A stretch of 64,000 nucleotides of DNA. Origin: Deltaproteobacteria bacterium. GTDB taxonomy: Bacteria; Myxococcota_A; Polyangia; DRWM01; JAAZOP01. The DNA lies in the NCBI GenBank assembly GCA_016218815.1, contig JACRCX010000119.1:1-64000 (forward strand), in the 5' to 3' direction. Every line of letters begins with the position of its first letter. Position 1 is the first letter of the stretch. The notes under the pieces were generated by a model. It was not told where the DNA came from, ran no database searches, and saw only the letters and a program-made list of their open reading frames with translations. Below are positions 24,545 to 32,543 of the stretch, piece by piece. The position numbers were made by a program, and so were the translations under genes.

Positions 24545-24579
24545 GAAACCATAGTAGCGTTTGGTCGTACCAAACGCAA
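24545..24579 (-). promoter_or_regulatory. ATPase promoter with palindromic operator
   Basis: On the minus strand: TTGCGT (24579-24574), 17-bp spacer, TACTAT (24556-24551), GGTTTC, ATG. The spacer holds GCGTTTGGT-N3-ACCAAACGC (24557-24577), a perfect 9-bp inverted repeat. An operator placed between -35 and -10 would block RNA polymerase when bound; the repressor is unknown. Confidence 0.55.
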
Positions 24580-24743
24580 TCATGGATGCGAGGCCGGTGC
24601 ATCCCCAACGGGGGCGTCGTGCCGTTCTGCCGACCCAAGGGGAGTTCCCCTCGACTTCGCGCAGGGCAGGCTCGCGCAGATCGCAGAGGGGACAGCTGGC
24701 GCGGTGGCAGGATGGGGTGACTGCACCACAAAGTACTCATTAT

Positions 24744-24779
24744 CTTGACGGATTCGCTTTTCGCGAATAGCGTACAAGT
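24744..24779 (+). promoter_or_regulatory. Promoter/operator of the wHTH-nucleotidyltransferase pair
   Basis: TTGACG (24745-24750), 17-bp spacer, TAGCGT (24768-24773), then six bases to the ATG at 24780, giving a probable leaderless start. The spacer contains the inverted repeat ATTCGC-TTTTC-GCGAAT (24752-24768). The region is locally AT-rich against a GC-rich background. Autorepression by the HTH protein is the obvious model. Confidence 0.6.
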
Positions 24780-25310
24780 ATGCTCCTCCGGCCTCAGGAT
24801 TTCGTCGTTGCGCTCAAGCGAGGCCTTTGGCCAGACAAGGCCTGGACCTACCCGCAACTGGGTCGCGTGCTCTTCCTGAGTGCGTCCGAGGCGCACGCCG
24901 CCGTTCGCCGGGCGGTCTCGTCGGGTCTCCTGTATCGCCCCGCCGGCCCGCGCCCGCAGGCGAACGTCACCAACCTTCTCGAGTTTACCGTACATGGCCT
25001 CCGGTACGCCTTCGTCGCGGAGCGGACGGGCCTCACGCGCGGCCATCCGACCGCCAGTGCTGCGCCGATTCTCGACAAGTGGTTCGGCGCTCCGGGGCCC
25101 ACGCCGCCGGTCTGGCCGCACCCGAGCGGACCGGCGTGGGGTGAAGGGCTGTCGCCGCTCTACCGGCGAGCCGTCGACGCGGCACTTGCCGACGACCGCC
25201 TCTACTCCGCGCTTGCGCTGGTCGACGCCCTGCGGATCGGGGGAGCCCGCGAGAGGGCGATCGCCCAAGACGCGCTGCAGCAGCTACTGGCTGGTGGTGA
25301 GCCGCCTTGA
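24780..25310 (+). CDS. Winged-HTH antitoxin-like protein (176 aa)
   Basis: The N-terminal 70 residues (WTYPQLGRVLFLSASEAHAAVRRAVSSGLLY) form a typical winged helix-turn-helix; the rest is helical with LYSALALVDALRIGGARERAIAQDAL. It overlaps the nucleotidyltransferase gene by four bases. HTH gene first, NTase second, is the layout of AbiE-like type IV toxin-antitoxin pairs, where the HTH protein neutralises the toxin and represses the operon. A palindrome inside the promoter supports autoregulation. It is not close enough to be called AbiEi by eye. Confidence 0.7.
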   Translation: MLLRPQDFVVALKRGLWPDKAWTYPQLGRVLFLSASEAHAAVRRAVSSGLLYRPAGPRPQANVTNLLEFTVHGLRYAFVAERTGLTRGHPTASAAPILDKWFGAPGPTPPVWPHPSGPAWGEGLSPLYRRAVDAALADDRLYSALALVDALRIGGARERAIAQDALQQLLAGGEPP

Positions 25311-26002
25311 TCGTCGACCTTGCGACAGTGAGGCGCGTCGCGGAGGCCCTGGCGGACTTGCGGCCACGTGTTGTCTTCGTCGGCGGATCGATCCTCGAGC
25401 TGCTCGTCGTCGAGAAGGTTTCTCCAGTGCCGCGGGCCACCAAGGATGTCGACATCGTGGTCGAGGCGACCACGACGAGGAGGTACCACGTTTTCGGGGA
25501 GGAGTTGGAGCGACGCGGGTTCGTGGTGGACACGGAGGATGGGGCGCCGATCTGCCGTCGCGTCCTGGACGGGCGGATCAAGGTGGACGTGATGTCGACC
25601 GAAGGAGGCGCCCTGGGTTTTTCGAATCGCTGGTATCGAGCGGCGCTGCGTGACGCCGTGGAATACGATCTGGCCCCGGGCCTTGCCATCCGCATGCCGA
25701 CGCGACCTGTCTACCTGGCGATGAAGCTAGAGGCGTTCGGCGACCGCGGGGCCGGCGACTACCGCGCCAGCCACGACGTCGAGGACCTGATCACTGTTAT
25801 CGACGGCTCGCCGCGCATCGTGCCGGAGATCGCCGAAGCCCCCGAGGAGATTCGCAACTACGTCGCCGCCACCGTCCGTCGGCTTCCATCCGACGGTCGT
25901 TTCGTCGAGGCGATCCCCGGCCACCTCCGCGGGGATCTCGCCAGCCAGGCCAGATTCCCACTCGTGTTGGAGCGACTTCGCGGGATCGCCGACCTGCCGT
26001 GA
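25307..26002 (+). CDS. Nucleotidyltransferase, AbiEii/MenT-like toxin candidate (231 aa)
   Basis: NTase signature: VVFVGGSILELLVV followed by TKDVDIVVE (the GGS ... DxD metal site), a third acidic residue in IKVDVMS, and the late KLEAFGDRGAGDYRASHDVEDL segment that in AbiEii/MenT-like toxins carries Lys and Asp for NTP binding. Known relatives add nucleotides to tRNA and stop translation. TTG start at 25307 overlaps the wHTH stop; GGTGGTGAG is upstream. As the second gene of a pair with an HTH partner, a toxin role is likely but not shown. Confidence 0.75.
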   Translation: MIVDLATVRRVAEALADLRPRVVFVGGSILELLVVEKVSPVPRATKDVDIVVEATTTRRYHVFGEELERRGFVVDTEDGAPICRRVLDGRIKVDVMSTEGGALGFSNRWYRAALRDAVEYDLAPGLAIRMPTRPVYLAMKLEAFGDRGAGDYRASHDVEDLITVIDGSPRIVPEIAEAPEEIRNYVAATVRRLPSDGRFVEAIPGHLRGDLASQARFPLVLERLRGIADLP

Positions 26003-26008
26003 GCGCCC

Positions 26009-26596
26009 CTACGTCGCCGGGCGCTCCACCCGGTCCCACAACACACCCAGATCGATCTCGATGGCGTCGAACGGCTCGGCGCGGACCGTCGTGGCGCCGC
26101 GCCACACGGCGACGAGGCGGTAGGTGGCGCCGTCGAGCCGCAGCACCTCGAGCGTGCGCAGCAACGGGTCGAGAAGCCAGACGTGCCCGACGTGCTCGCG
26201 GGCGTAGATGGGGAGTTTTTCCGCGCGGTCGATGTCCTCGGTGGACTCGGACAGCACTTCGCAGAGCCAGTCGGGCGGCAACGTGACGTAGGCGGCTCGC
26301 GGAACCGTGGGCATTCGCTCCTCGCGCCATCCGGCCAGATCCGGCACCAGGATATCCGGTTCCGGTCCGAGGTGCAATTCCGGTTCGAAGAGGATCACCC
26401 ATCCCCCCGGACCACCGCGTCCGCGCATGAACGGCGGACCGAGCTCCACGCTCAGTGCGGAGGAAGCAAACGCGTGCGGGAAGGCCGGCCGCGGGTGCAG
26501 GTGCAGCACCCCGCCGACGACCTCGGCGACCATGTTCGGTGGCGCGTCCAGGACGTCCTGGTAGGTCGCGCGCTTGGGGGCAACCCGTGCAGCCAT
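26009..26596 (-). CDS. Uma2 family (DUF820) endonuclease-fold protein, copy 2
   Basis: 195 aa, differing from copy 1 at about a dozen residues (for example FEPELHLG for DEPELHLG, PDWLCEV for LDWACEV). All conserved Uma2 blocks are kept: MVAEVVGGVLHLHPRP, ILVPDLAGW, EDIDRAEKLPIYAREHVGHVWLLDP. It lies six bases after the NTase gene, convergent to it. It has the same TGCTAGGTT -10-like motif seven bases before ATG as copy 1. Confidence 0.87.
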   Translation of the reverse strand: MAARVAPKRATYQDVLDAPPNMVAEVVGGVLHLHPRPAFPHAFASSALSVELGPPFMRGRGGPGGWVILFEPELHLGPEPDILVPDLAGWREERMPTVPRAAYVTLPPDWLCEVLSESTEDIDRAEKLPIYAREHVGHVWLLDPLLRTLEVLRLDGATYRLVAVWRGATTVRAEPFDAIEIDLGVLWDRVERPAT

Positions 26597-26612
26597 CGGT
26601 CTCAACCTAGCA
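26597..26612 (-). promoter_or_regulatory. Extended -10-like element of Uma2 copy 2
   Basis: TGCTAGGTT-GAGACCG-ATG on the minus strand, one base different from copy 1; duplicated together with the gene. Confidence 0.4.
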
Positions 26613-26646
26613 CACGTCGGGCGAATTCGACCATCGGCGGTGGCGG

Positions 26647-26670
26647 CCCTTCGACAAGCTCAGGGCGGGC
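26647..26670. repeat. CCCTTCGACAAGCTCAGGGC-type palindromic repeat
   Basis: Short dispersed repeat with complementary ends (GCCCTTCGA ... CAGGGC). A degenerate relative lies at 52359-52396. Located between Uma2 copy 2 and the next lipoprotein gene. Confidence 0.5.
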
Positions 26671-26783
26671 TGGTCGAGGGTCGGCTGTCGGGGGCGGGGG
26701 TGGGCGGTCGGCGGTCGGCGGCGGTCGGCGGGCTTGACCCGACCCGCGCCGGCAGTCCAAGCTCGGGCCAATCGGGAGTTGCC

Positions 26784-27674
26784 ATGTCGAGAGAAATCGC
26801 CGAGGGGCTCGCCGCAACGACAGATCACAGCCATTCGTGGTTCGGCGCCGGATTCGCCGGACCTCCCCGACGGTCCCCGAGCGCCGGGACGGCTCCCGAA
26901 GCCGTCGTCGCTGCTGCTGCCGTCCTGTCGGTCCTGGCCGCCGGTTGCGCGACGCTCGACGCGCGGTTCGGACCCGTCGGGTACCACGACAACGTGTACG
27001 GCCTCTTCGTTCGCTACGTCGACGCGCCGCGCTACGACCTCATGGGCGCGGACTGGCGCCTGGACAACTTCGTACTCAACGACCACGGGCTCCCGACAGC
27101 CGTGAAGGCGACCGATGAGTACACGACGGAGTTGGAGTTCGACGTCGATGGAGACGGCGAAGACGACCGCGAGGGGACCTTCCGCCTGTACGTGCTGCGG
27201 TTCGAGCATCGCCGCGACCCCGGAGTGATCTGGCTGCGGACGTTCCCCGTCTCGGATCGTCTCGCCGAGCGCGAGTTGCCCGCGCTCGCCGACGACTACG
27301 TGCAGGAGGTGGCCGGCGGCAGCTACTTCGCTGTGCGCCTGGCCGGTCGGCCGATGGTGCAGGATGTGCGGTTGGCCACGGTCGTCATCGAGGAGGGCGA
27401 AACGCGGGTGGACGAGACGCCGGCCTGGCAAGTGACGTTCGACGTCGCCAACGTCGATCAACTCCGCCTGGATCCGAACAGCCGGTCGTCGCGCGTCCGG
27501 GTCGTCCTGCTCCGTCCGCCCTTCACCTACCCGGTCCGGGCGCGGGGCCACGATATGGTCGAGTACACGACTCTCATGGTGCTCGGCTATGCGAACTCGC
27601 CCGACTACTTCGATGCGCACGTCGGGGAGTTCCAGGACTTCCTGGACCGGATTCGGCTCGAGCAGTCCGAGTAG
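26784..27674 (+). CDS. Lipoprotein of unknown function (296 aa)
   Basis: ATG six bases after GGGAG. An unusually long n-region (about 40 residues) precedes the hydrophobic core and lipobox LAAGC. The mature part begins ATLDARFGPVGYHDNVYGLF and has DVDGDGEDDREG (calcium-loop-like). It continues with beta-rich segments such as RVRVVLLRPPFTYPVR and ends in a short helix FQDFLDRIRLEQ. No family recognised. Cell-envelope location is clear; function is not. It stands alone between Uma2 and a convergent thioesterase gene. Confidence 0.75.
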   Translation: MSREIAEGLAATTDHSHSWFGAGFAGPPRRSPSAGTAPEAVVAAAAVLSVLAAGCATLDARFGPVGYHDNVYGLFVRYVDAPRYDLMGADWRLDNFVLNDHGLPTAVKATDEYTTELEFDVDGDGEDDREGTFRLYVLRFEHRRDPGVIWLRTFPVSDRLAERELPALADDYVQEVAGGSYFAVRLAGRPMVQDVRLATVVIEEGETRVDETPAWQVTFDVANVDQLRLDPNSRSSRVRVVLLRPPFTYPVRARGHDMVEYTTLMVLGYANSPDYFDAHVGEFQDFLDRIRLEQSE

Positions 27675-27746
27675 GTCGGCAGAGCCGGACAGCCGGGGTG
27701 ATGCTCCCGGGTCGCTGTTGTTTCCGGCGGGAGCGGCCGGCGCCCG

Positions 27747-28145
27747 TCACGGTCCCGCCTCCGGCTCCCCGAACGCGGCGTGGAACGCGGGTGGCAAGGG
27801 CACCGGGCGGTTGTCGTCGCCGACCGTCACCATCACGCAGAAGCCCTCCACCAGCAGGGTCCGGGTGCCATCCCCGCCCACCCGGAAGACCCGGCCCCCG
27901 AGTCGGAAGCCCTTGGCGCGCACCTCCTCGACGAAGGTTTCGACTTCCAGAAGGTCGTCGAACACGGCGGAGGCTTGGTAGCGGCACCCGGTCTCGACGA
28001 TCGGCAGGTGCCGGTCGTAGGTCAGTCCCAGCTCGCGGAACATCTCGATCCGGCCCACCTCGAGGTACACGAAGTACTGGTTGTAGTAGACGATGCCCGT
28101 CGCATCGGTCTCAGCGTACCGCGCCCGGAAACGAGTGGTGAACAC
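27747..28145 (-). CDS. Hotdog-fold acyl-CoA thioesterase, YbgC/4HBT type (132 aa)
   Basis: YAETDATGIVYYNQYFVYLEVGRIE is the 4-hydroxybenzoyl-CoA thioesterase-family signature, with the catalytic Asp in ETDATG. The size of 132 aa is typical. Members hydrolyse acyl-CoA thioesters in the cytoplasm; YbgC works with the Tol-Pal system, but no tol genes are nearby. The GTG at 28145 follows GAGGGAGAAG and matches the family start. A longer frame would begin with an ATG inside the decamer repeat and is rejected. It is 43 bases downstream of glgB, on the same strand. Confidence 0.88.
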   Translation of the reverse strand: MFTTRFRARYAETDATGIVYYNQYFVYLEVGRIEMFRELGLTYDRHLPIVETGCRYQASAVFDDLLEVETFVEEVRAKGFRLGGRVFRVGGDGTRTLLVEGFCVMVTVGDDNRPVPLPPAFHAAFGEPEAGP

Positions 28146-28179
28146 CTTCTCCCTCGGCTCTGCGTCCGAGGGGCGGAGC

Positions 28180-28212
28180 AATCTGTGTTCATCGGTGTCC
28201 ATCGGTGGTTTC
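28180..28212. repeat. Decamer repeat copy overlapping the glgB 3' end
   Basis: ATCTGTGTTC-ATCGGTGTCC-ATCGGTGGTT: three units of the family seen at 2963-3101. It supplies the last residues (TTDGHR) and the TGA stop codon of the branching enzyme. Confidence 0.8.
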
Positions 28213-30120
28213 TTTCTTCCCCCGGCTCCGCAGGAACACCGCACCCAGCGGCGGCGCGACGAGCCGCACCGACCACGGGCGACCGTGCGCGCCTTGAGGC
28301 GAGGCATCCACTCCGCCGAAGTTCCCCAGCCCGCTGCCGCCGTACTCGAGCGCGTCGCTGTTCAGGACCTCTTCCCACCATCCGCCCCGAGGAACGCCGA
28401 CGCCGTACCCGTATCGTGGCACGGGGGTGAAGTTGCACAGGACGAGCACGAGATCGTCGTTCGACTCGCCGCGCCGCAGGAAGGTCAGCACGCTCTGGTC
28501 GGCGTCGTTGCAGTCGACCCACTCGAAGCTCCGCCCGTCGAAGTCGCGCTCCCACATCGCGGGCTCGCCGCTGTACAGCCGGTTCAGGTCGGCGACCCAG
28601 CGCGCCAGTCCCTGGTGTGACGGGTACTGGAGAAGGTGCCAATCGAGGCTCGTGTCGTGGTTCCATTCCTTGCGCTGCCCGAACTCCCCGCCCATGAACA
28701 GGAGCTTCTTGCCCGGCTGGCCGAACATCCACCCGAAGAGGAGGCGCAGCGTCGCGAACCTATGCCAGTCGTCGCCGGGCAGGCGCGAGAGCAGCGAGCC
28801 CTTGCCGTGGACGACCTCGTCGTGCGACAGGGGCAGGATGAAGTTCTCCGAGAACGCGTACATCATCCGGAAATTCGCCTCGCCGTGATGGAACCGACGG
28901 TGGATGGGATCGCGGGCCAGGTAGGCCAGCGTGTCGTGCATCCAGCCCAGGTCCCACTTCATGTCGAAGCCGAGCCCGCCGACCCACGCCGGACGGCTCA
29001 CCATGGGCCAGGACGTCGACTCCTCGGCGATCGTCAGCACGTCCGGGAAGTCCCGCCGGACGTCCTCGTTGAACCGCCGCAGGAAGTCGATCGCCTCCAG
29101 GTTCTCGCGGCCTCCGTGGCGGTTCGGCACCCACTCGCCGGCGGGGCGGGAGTAGTCGAGGTAGAGCATCGAGGCGACGGCGTCCAGGCGCAGGCCGTCG
29201 ACGTGGTACTTGTCGAGCCAGAACCGGGCGCTGCTGAGCAGGAAGCTGCGAATCTCGTGGCGCCCGTAGTTGAAGATTTCCGTGTCCCAGTCCGGATGGT
29301 GCCCCTGCCGGCGATCCGCGTGTTCGTAGAGGTGCGTCCCGTCGAAGTACACCAGTCCGTGCTCGTCCTGCGTGAAGTGCGAAGGGACCCAGTCGAGTAT
29401 TATGCCGATGCCGCGCCGGTGCAGCGTGTCCACGAGGAACATGAAGTCCTGCGGCGTGCCGTAGCGGCTCGTCGGCGCGAAGTAGCCCGTGGTCTGGTAG
29501 CCCCACGAGCCGTAGAATGGGTGCTCGGTGATCGGCAGCAGCTCGACGTGCGTGAAGCCCATCCGCTGCACCCAGTCGGCCAGGGGCTCGGCCAGCTCGC
29601 GGTACCCGAGTGAGCGGTTCGCCTCTTCCGGCACGCGGCGCCACGACCCGAGGTGGACCTCGTAGATCGAGACCGGCCGATCGGGCGGTCTCCGAACCTT
29701 CCGCGCCGCCATCCACTCCGCGTCGCCCCAATCGTACGACAATTCGTGCACGACCGACCCGGTCCGGGGCGGCAACTCGGCCAGGAGGGCGAACGGGTCG
29801 GCCTTGTCGACGTGGTAGCCGTCGAGCCGCGAGACGACGTGGTACTTGTAGACCGTGCCGGGTCCGACCCCGGGCAGGAAGCCCTCCCAGACCCCGGACT
29901 CCGTCCGGCCGACCAGCGGATGGGCGGAGTCGTTCCAGCCGTTGAAGTCGCCCATGACCCGAACCGAGGCGGCGTTGGGCGCCCACACCGCGAAGTGCGT
30001 CCCCGCCTGGCCGTCGACGGTCATGGGGTGGGCGCCGAGCCTCTCGTAGAGCCGGTTGTGCGTCCCTTCGCCGAGGAGGTAGAGGTCGTCCCCGGTCAAC
30101 AGGGTCACGTCATGTCGCAT
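28189..30120 (-). CDS. glgB: 1,4-alpha-glucan branching enzyme (643 aa)
   Basis: An N-terminal CBM48 module (THFAVWAPNAASVRVMGDFNGW) is followed by a GH13 barrel with YEVHLGSW, ELLPITEHPFYGSWGYQTTGYF, DGLRLDAVASMLYLDY (nucleophile Asp), TIAEESTSWP (acid/base Glu) and LPLSHDEVVHGKGS (third carboxylate). It makes alpha-1,6 branches in glycogen in the cytoplasm. Length is normal for the shorter class. The last six residues and stop codon come from a dispersed decamer repeat, so the original C-terminus was altered. ATG 30120 follows AAAGGCGGGG. No other glycogen gene is in the window. Confidence 0.96.
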   Translation of the reverse strand: MRHDVTLLTGDDLYLLGEGTHNRLYERLGAHPMTVDGQAGTHFAVWAPNAASVRVMGDFNGWNDSAHPLVGRTESGVWEGFLPGVGPGTVYKYHVVSRLDGYHVDKADPFALLAELPPRTGSVVHELSYDWGDAEWMAARKVRRPPDRPVSIYEVHLGSWRRVPEEANRSLGYRELAEPLADWVQRMGFTHVELLPITEHPFYGSWGYQTTGYFAPTSRYGTPQDFMFLVDTLHRRGIGIILDWVPSHFTQDEHGLVYFDGTHLYEHADRRQGHHPDWDTEIFNYGRHEIRSFLLSSARFWLDKYHVDGLRLDAVASMLYLDYSRPAGEWVPNRHGGRENLEAIDFLRRFNEDVRRDFPDVLTIAEESTSWPMVSRPAWVGGLGFDMKWDLGWMHDTLAYLARDPIHRRFHHGEANFRMMYAFSENFILPLSHDEVVHGKGSLLSRLPGDDWHRFATLRLLFGWMFGQPGKKLLFMGGEFGQRKEWNHDTSLDWHLLQYPSHQGLARWVADLNRLYSGEPAMWERDFDGRSFEWVDCNDADQSVLTFLRRGESNDDLVLVLCNFTPVPRYGYGVGVPRGGWWEEVLNSDALEYGGSGLGNFGGVDASPQGAHGRPWSVRLVAPPLGAVFLRSRGKKETTDGHR

Positions 30121-30220
30121 CGGATCCCCGCCTTTCCCGCGCCCGACCGGCGCCGCGCAGCTCCGGCCCGCTTTCTTGATCGTTCCCGGCGATCCTGCAA
30201 GCCCCCGAGGCCGGCCGAGC

Positions 30221-30259
30221 GGGAAATTCTCGCGCAGAGACGCGGAGACGCAGAGGGGG
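30221..30259 (+). repeat. GGGAAATTCTCGCGCAGAGA-type octamer repeat
   Basis: A GGGAAATTCTCG head followed by CGCAGAGA-type octamers. Further copies lie at 41617-41659 (same strand) and 43769-43804 (opposite strand), each with the head attached, so head plus array is one element. Confidence 0.75.
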
Positions 30260-30358
30260 ACAACAGGCTCACCACAGGGACAGCAGGCCGGGCCTTGACG
30301 GGTCGTGCGGGTGGCGGCAGGCTGGATTCGGCGAGGTCGGCGCATGCAAGGAATGCAG

Positions 30359-31183
30359 ATGAAGGCCCGGACCTGGATTGTCGTGGCGCTGGCGGCGATG
30401 TCCGCCTGGGCGTGCCGGTCCGCGCGCGCGGGCGGGCCCGAGACCGGCGCGCGGGTTGAGGAGGCGAGCGGCGGCAGGGGCGCCGACGCCGCGAGCGGGC
30501 AGGTGGGCGAGGCGGGGTCGAGTCCGGCGGACGGGGGCGAGGCATCCGCGGGGCCGACCGAGGCCGAGCGGCGGCTGCTGCTGGCGCTGGCGCGCGCTTC
30601 GATCGAGACGCGGCTCTCGGGCGAGGATGCGCCGAGGCTCGACCCGGGCTGCGTGACGCCGTACCTCTCGCAGCCGCTGGCGTGCTTCGTGACGCTGAAC
30701 ACGAGCGACGGGGAGCTTCGGGGCTGCATCGGGATGTTCGAGGCGGAGACGCCGCTGTGGGAGAACGTGATGAACCGGGCGCGCGCGGCGGCCTTCACCG
30801 ACACCCGTTTCCTGCCGGTGCGGGAGGACGAGCTGCCCGGGCTGGTCCTGGACATCAGCATCCTCACCGCGCCGCAGCCGTTCCCGTTCAGCGCGCCCGA
30901 GGACCTGCTGGCCCGCCTGCGGCCGCTGGTCGACGGCGTGATTCTCCACAGCCCCTGGGGCTCCTCGACGTTCCTGCCGCAGGTCTGGGAGCAGCTCCCG
31001 GACCGGGAGGAGTTCCTCGGCCACCTGTGCCGCAAGCACGGCGCGCCGGCCGACTGTTGGCGCGACCCGGAGCTGCGCGTCGAGACCTACCAGGCGATCG
31101 TCTTTTCCGAGCGCGAGCTGCCCGCGCGTGACGGCGACTGGTTCACCATCGACGGGGACGGGCAGGTCCACTGCACGCCGTAG
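30359..31183 (+). CDS. Exported AMMECR1-domain lipoprotein (274 aa)
   Basis: The signal peptide ends MSAWAC (lipobox-like) and a Gly/Ala/Glu linker follows to about residue 75. The rest is an AMMECR1 domain: LNTSDGELRGCIGMFEAETPLWENV, then AAFTDTRFLPVREDELPGLVLDISIL, with LRGCIG as the invariant core, ending HGAPADCWRDPELRVETYQAIVF. AMMECR1 proteins are normally cytoplasmic and of unknown biochemistry; the core Cys suggests a catalytic site. Here the domain is sent across the membrane. ATG 30359 follows AAGGA. The 3' end overlaps the convergent CDF gene by 41 bases. Confidence 0.85.
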   Translation: MKARTWIVVALAAMSAWACRSARAGGPETGARVEEASGGRGADAASGQVGEAGSSPADGGEASAGPTEAERRLLLALARASIETRLSGEDAPRLDPGCVTPYLSQPLACFVTLNTSDGELRGCIGMFEAETPLWENVMNRARAAAFTDTRFLPVREDELPGLVLDISILTAPQPFPFSAPEDLLARLRPLVDGVILHSPWGSSTFLPQVWEQLPDREEFLGHLCRKHGAPADCWRDPELRVETYQAIVFSERELPARDGDWFTIDGDGQVHCTP

Positions 31184-32543
31184 CGGGTTCGGTGTGGACG
31201 ACGACCGAGGCGATCTTCTCGGCAAGACGCCGGACGCGCAGCTCGATCCGCGTCGCCCGCGCGTGCGCCTCTTCGAGCGACAGCGAGGCGTCCAGCTCGC
31301 AGCTCAGCGCGACCCACAGGCGATCCTCGCCCTCGAGGATCGTGACCTCGGAGCAGCACGACGCCCCTTCCTCCGCGGCCGCCTCCCGGATGCGCGCGAC
31401 GAGGGACGCGTTGTCCGCGGTCACGTCCCGGCGATCGGACGCCGCGCGGTCGAAGGACTCCAGGTGCGTGCGGAACGCCCGGATGCCGGGGAACAGCCTG
31501 CGGGCCCGTTCCTCGACCTCCGTGCCGCACCGGTGGGCCTCCGCGAGCGACTTGCCCGGGGGCCACTCAAGGTGTACGGCGACGTCGAGGCCCTGGGAGG
31601 TCCGCTGGATCCGCAGGTCGTGCATCCGGGCGCCGACCGCACCCGCGAGGCGCTCCACGGTCTCTCCCAGGCCCTCGGGGTGCCCGCCGTCCGGCTCCGC
31701 GTGTACGAGGACGTCGGCGTCCTCGAAGTCCCGGCGCAGGGCGTCCTCGACGGTGTCGGTGAGCGCGTGCACCGCCTCCAGGTTGAGGGCTGGGTCCACG
31801 GCGACCTTGAGGTCGATGAAGTGCTTCGGTCCGGCCTCGCGGACGCGGACGTCGTAGGCCCGTCGGACGCCCGGGACGGCGAGCGCCACCCGCTCCGCGC
31901 GCGGCCGGTGGTCGGGCGGCACGCGGTCGATCAGTGCGTCGACGGCCTTCTTGCCCAGGCGAACGGAGATCCAGACGACGAGCAGTCCGACGGCGATGGC
32001 GCCGACGGCGTCGGCCTGCGGGTAGCCCGCCTGCGTCAGGACGAGGCCGACGAGGACGACGGCCGAGCTGGCGATGTCGCTGGAGAAGTGCAGGGCATCG
32101 GCCTCGAGCGCCGCGCTGCGCGTCCTGCGGGCCACGCGTATCAGGGCCCGGCTGCGCGTGAAGTCGATGACGATGGCCAGCACGAGCACGCCGTAGCTCC
32201 ACGCGTTGACCTCGACCACCGGCGCGCGGAAGAACAGCCGCTCCACGGCCTCGTAGAAGATCCAGAGGCAGGTCACCAGGAGCAGCAGCGTCTCGACGAG
32301 TGCGGAGAGGTTGTCGACCTTGTGGTGGCCGTAGGGATGGTCGCCGTCGGCGGGGCGGTCGGAGACGCGGACGGAGAACCACGTCATCATGGCGGCCAGG
32401 AGATCGAGGCCGGAGTGGGCGGCTTCGGAGAGGATGCCGAGGCTGCCGGTGAGGAGGCCGACCACGAGCTTGGTTCCGGTGAGGAACACGGCGGCGCCCA
32501 CCGAAACCAGCGCGACACGGTTCTTTTCCCGCTGGTCGCTCAC
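31143..32543 (-). CDS. CDF-family metal efflux transporter (466 aa)
   Basis: Six membrane segments with metal-site motifs HSGLD (HxxxD) in TM2 and HFSSD (HxxxD) in TM5; the HD-HD site is typical of zinc-type cation diffusion facilitators. RVRRAYDVRVREAGPKHFIDL starts the first cytoplasmic dimerisation domain, and the protein continues with two further similar domains, which makes it long (usual length about 300). GTG start at 32543 with GGGAGG twelve bases upstream; GTGA overlap with the stop of the Na/Pi gene shows an operon. Confidence 0.92.
   Translation of the reverse strand: MSDQREKNRVALVSVGAAVFLTGTKLVVGLLTGSLGILSEAAHSGLDLLAAMMTWFSVRVSDRPADGDHPYGHHKVDNLSALVETLLLLVTCLWIFYEAVERLFFRAPVVEVNAWSYGVLVLAIVIDFTRSRALIRVARRTRSAALEADALHFSSDIASSAVVLVGLVLTQAGYPQADAVGAIAVGLLVVWISVRLGKKAVDALIDRVPPDHRPRAERVALAVPGVRRAYDVRVREAGPKHFIDLKVAVDPALNLEAVHALTDTVEDALRRDFEDADVLVHAEPDGGHPEGLGETVERLAGAVGARMHDLRIQRTSQGLDVAVHLEWPPGKSLAEAHRCGTEVEERARRLFPGIRAFRTHLESFDRAASDRRDVTADNASLVARIREAAAEEGASCCSEVTILEGEDRLWVALSCELDASLSLEEAHARATRIELRVRRLAEKIASVVVHTEPATACSGPARPRRW

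Larger units (their letters stand above)
26008..26618. repeat. Gene-precise duplication, Uma2 copy 2
   Basis: Partner of 17817-18427, same orientation, no indels. Confidence 0.8.

Noticed and set aside
28145..28307. Longer N-terminus for the thioesterase
   Set aside because: It would start at an ATG inside a dispersed repeat; GTG 28145 has a good ribosome binding site and matches family length.
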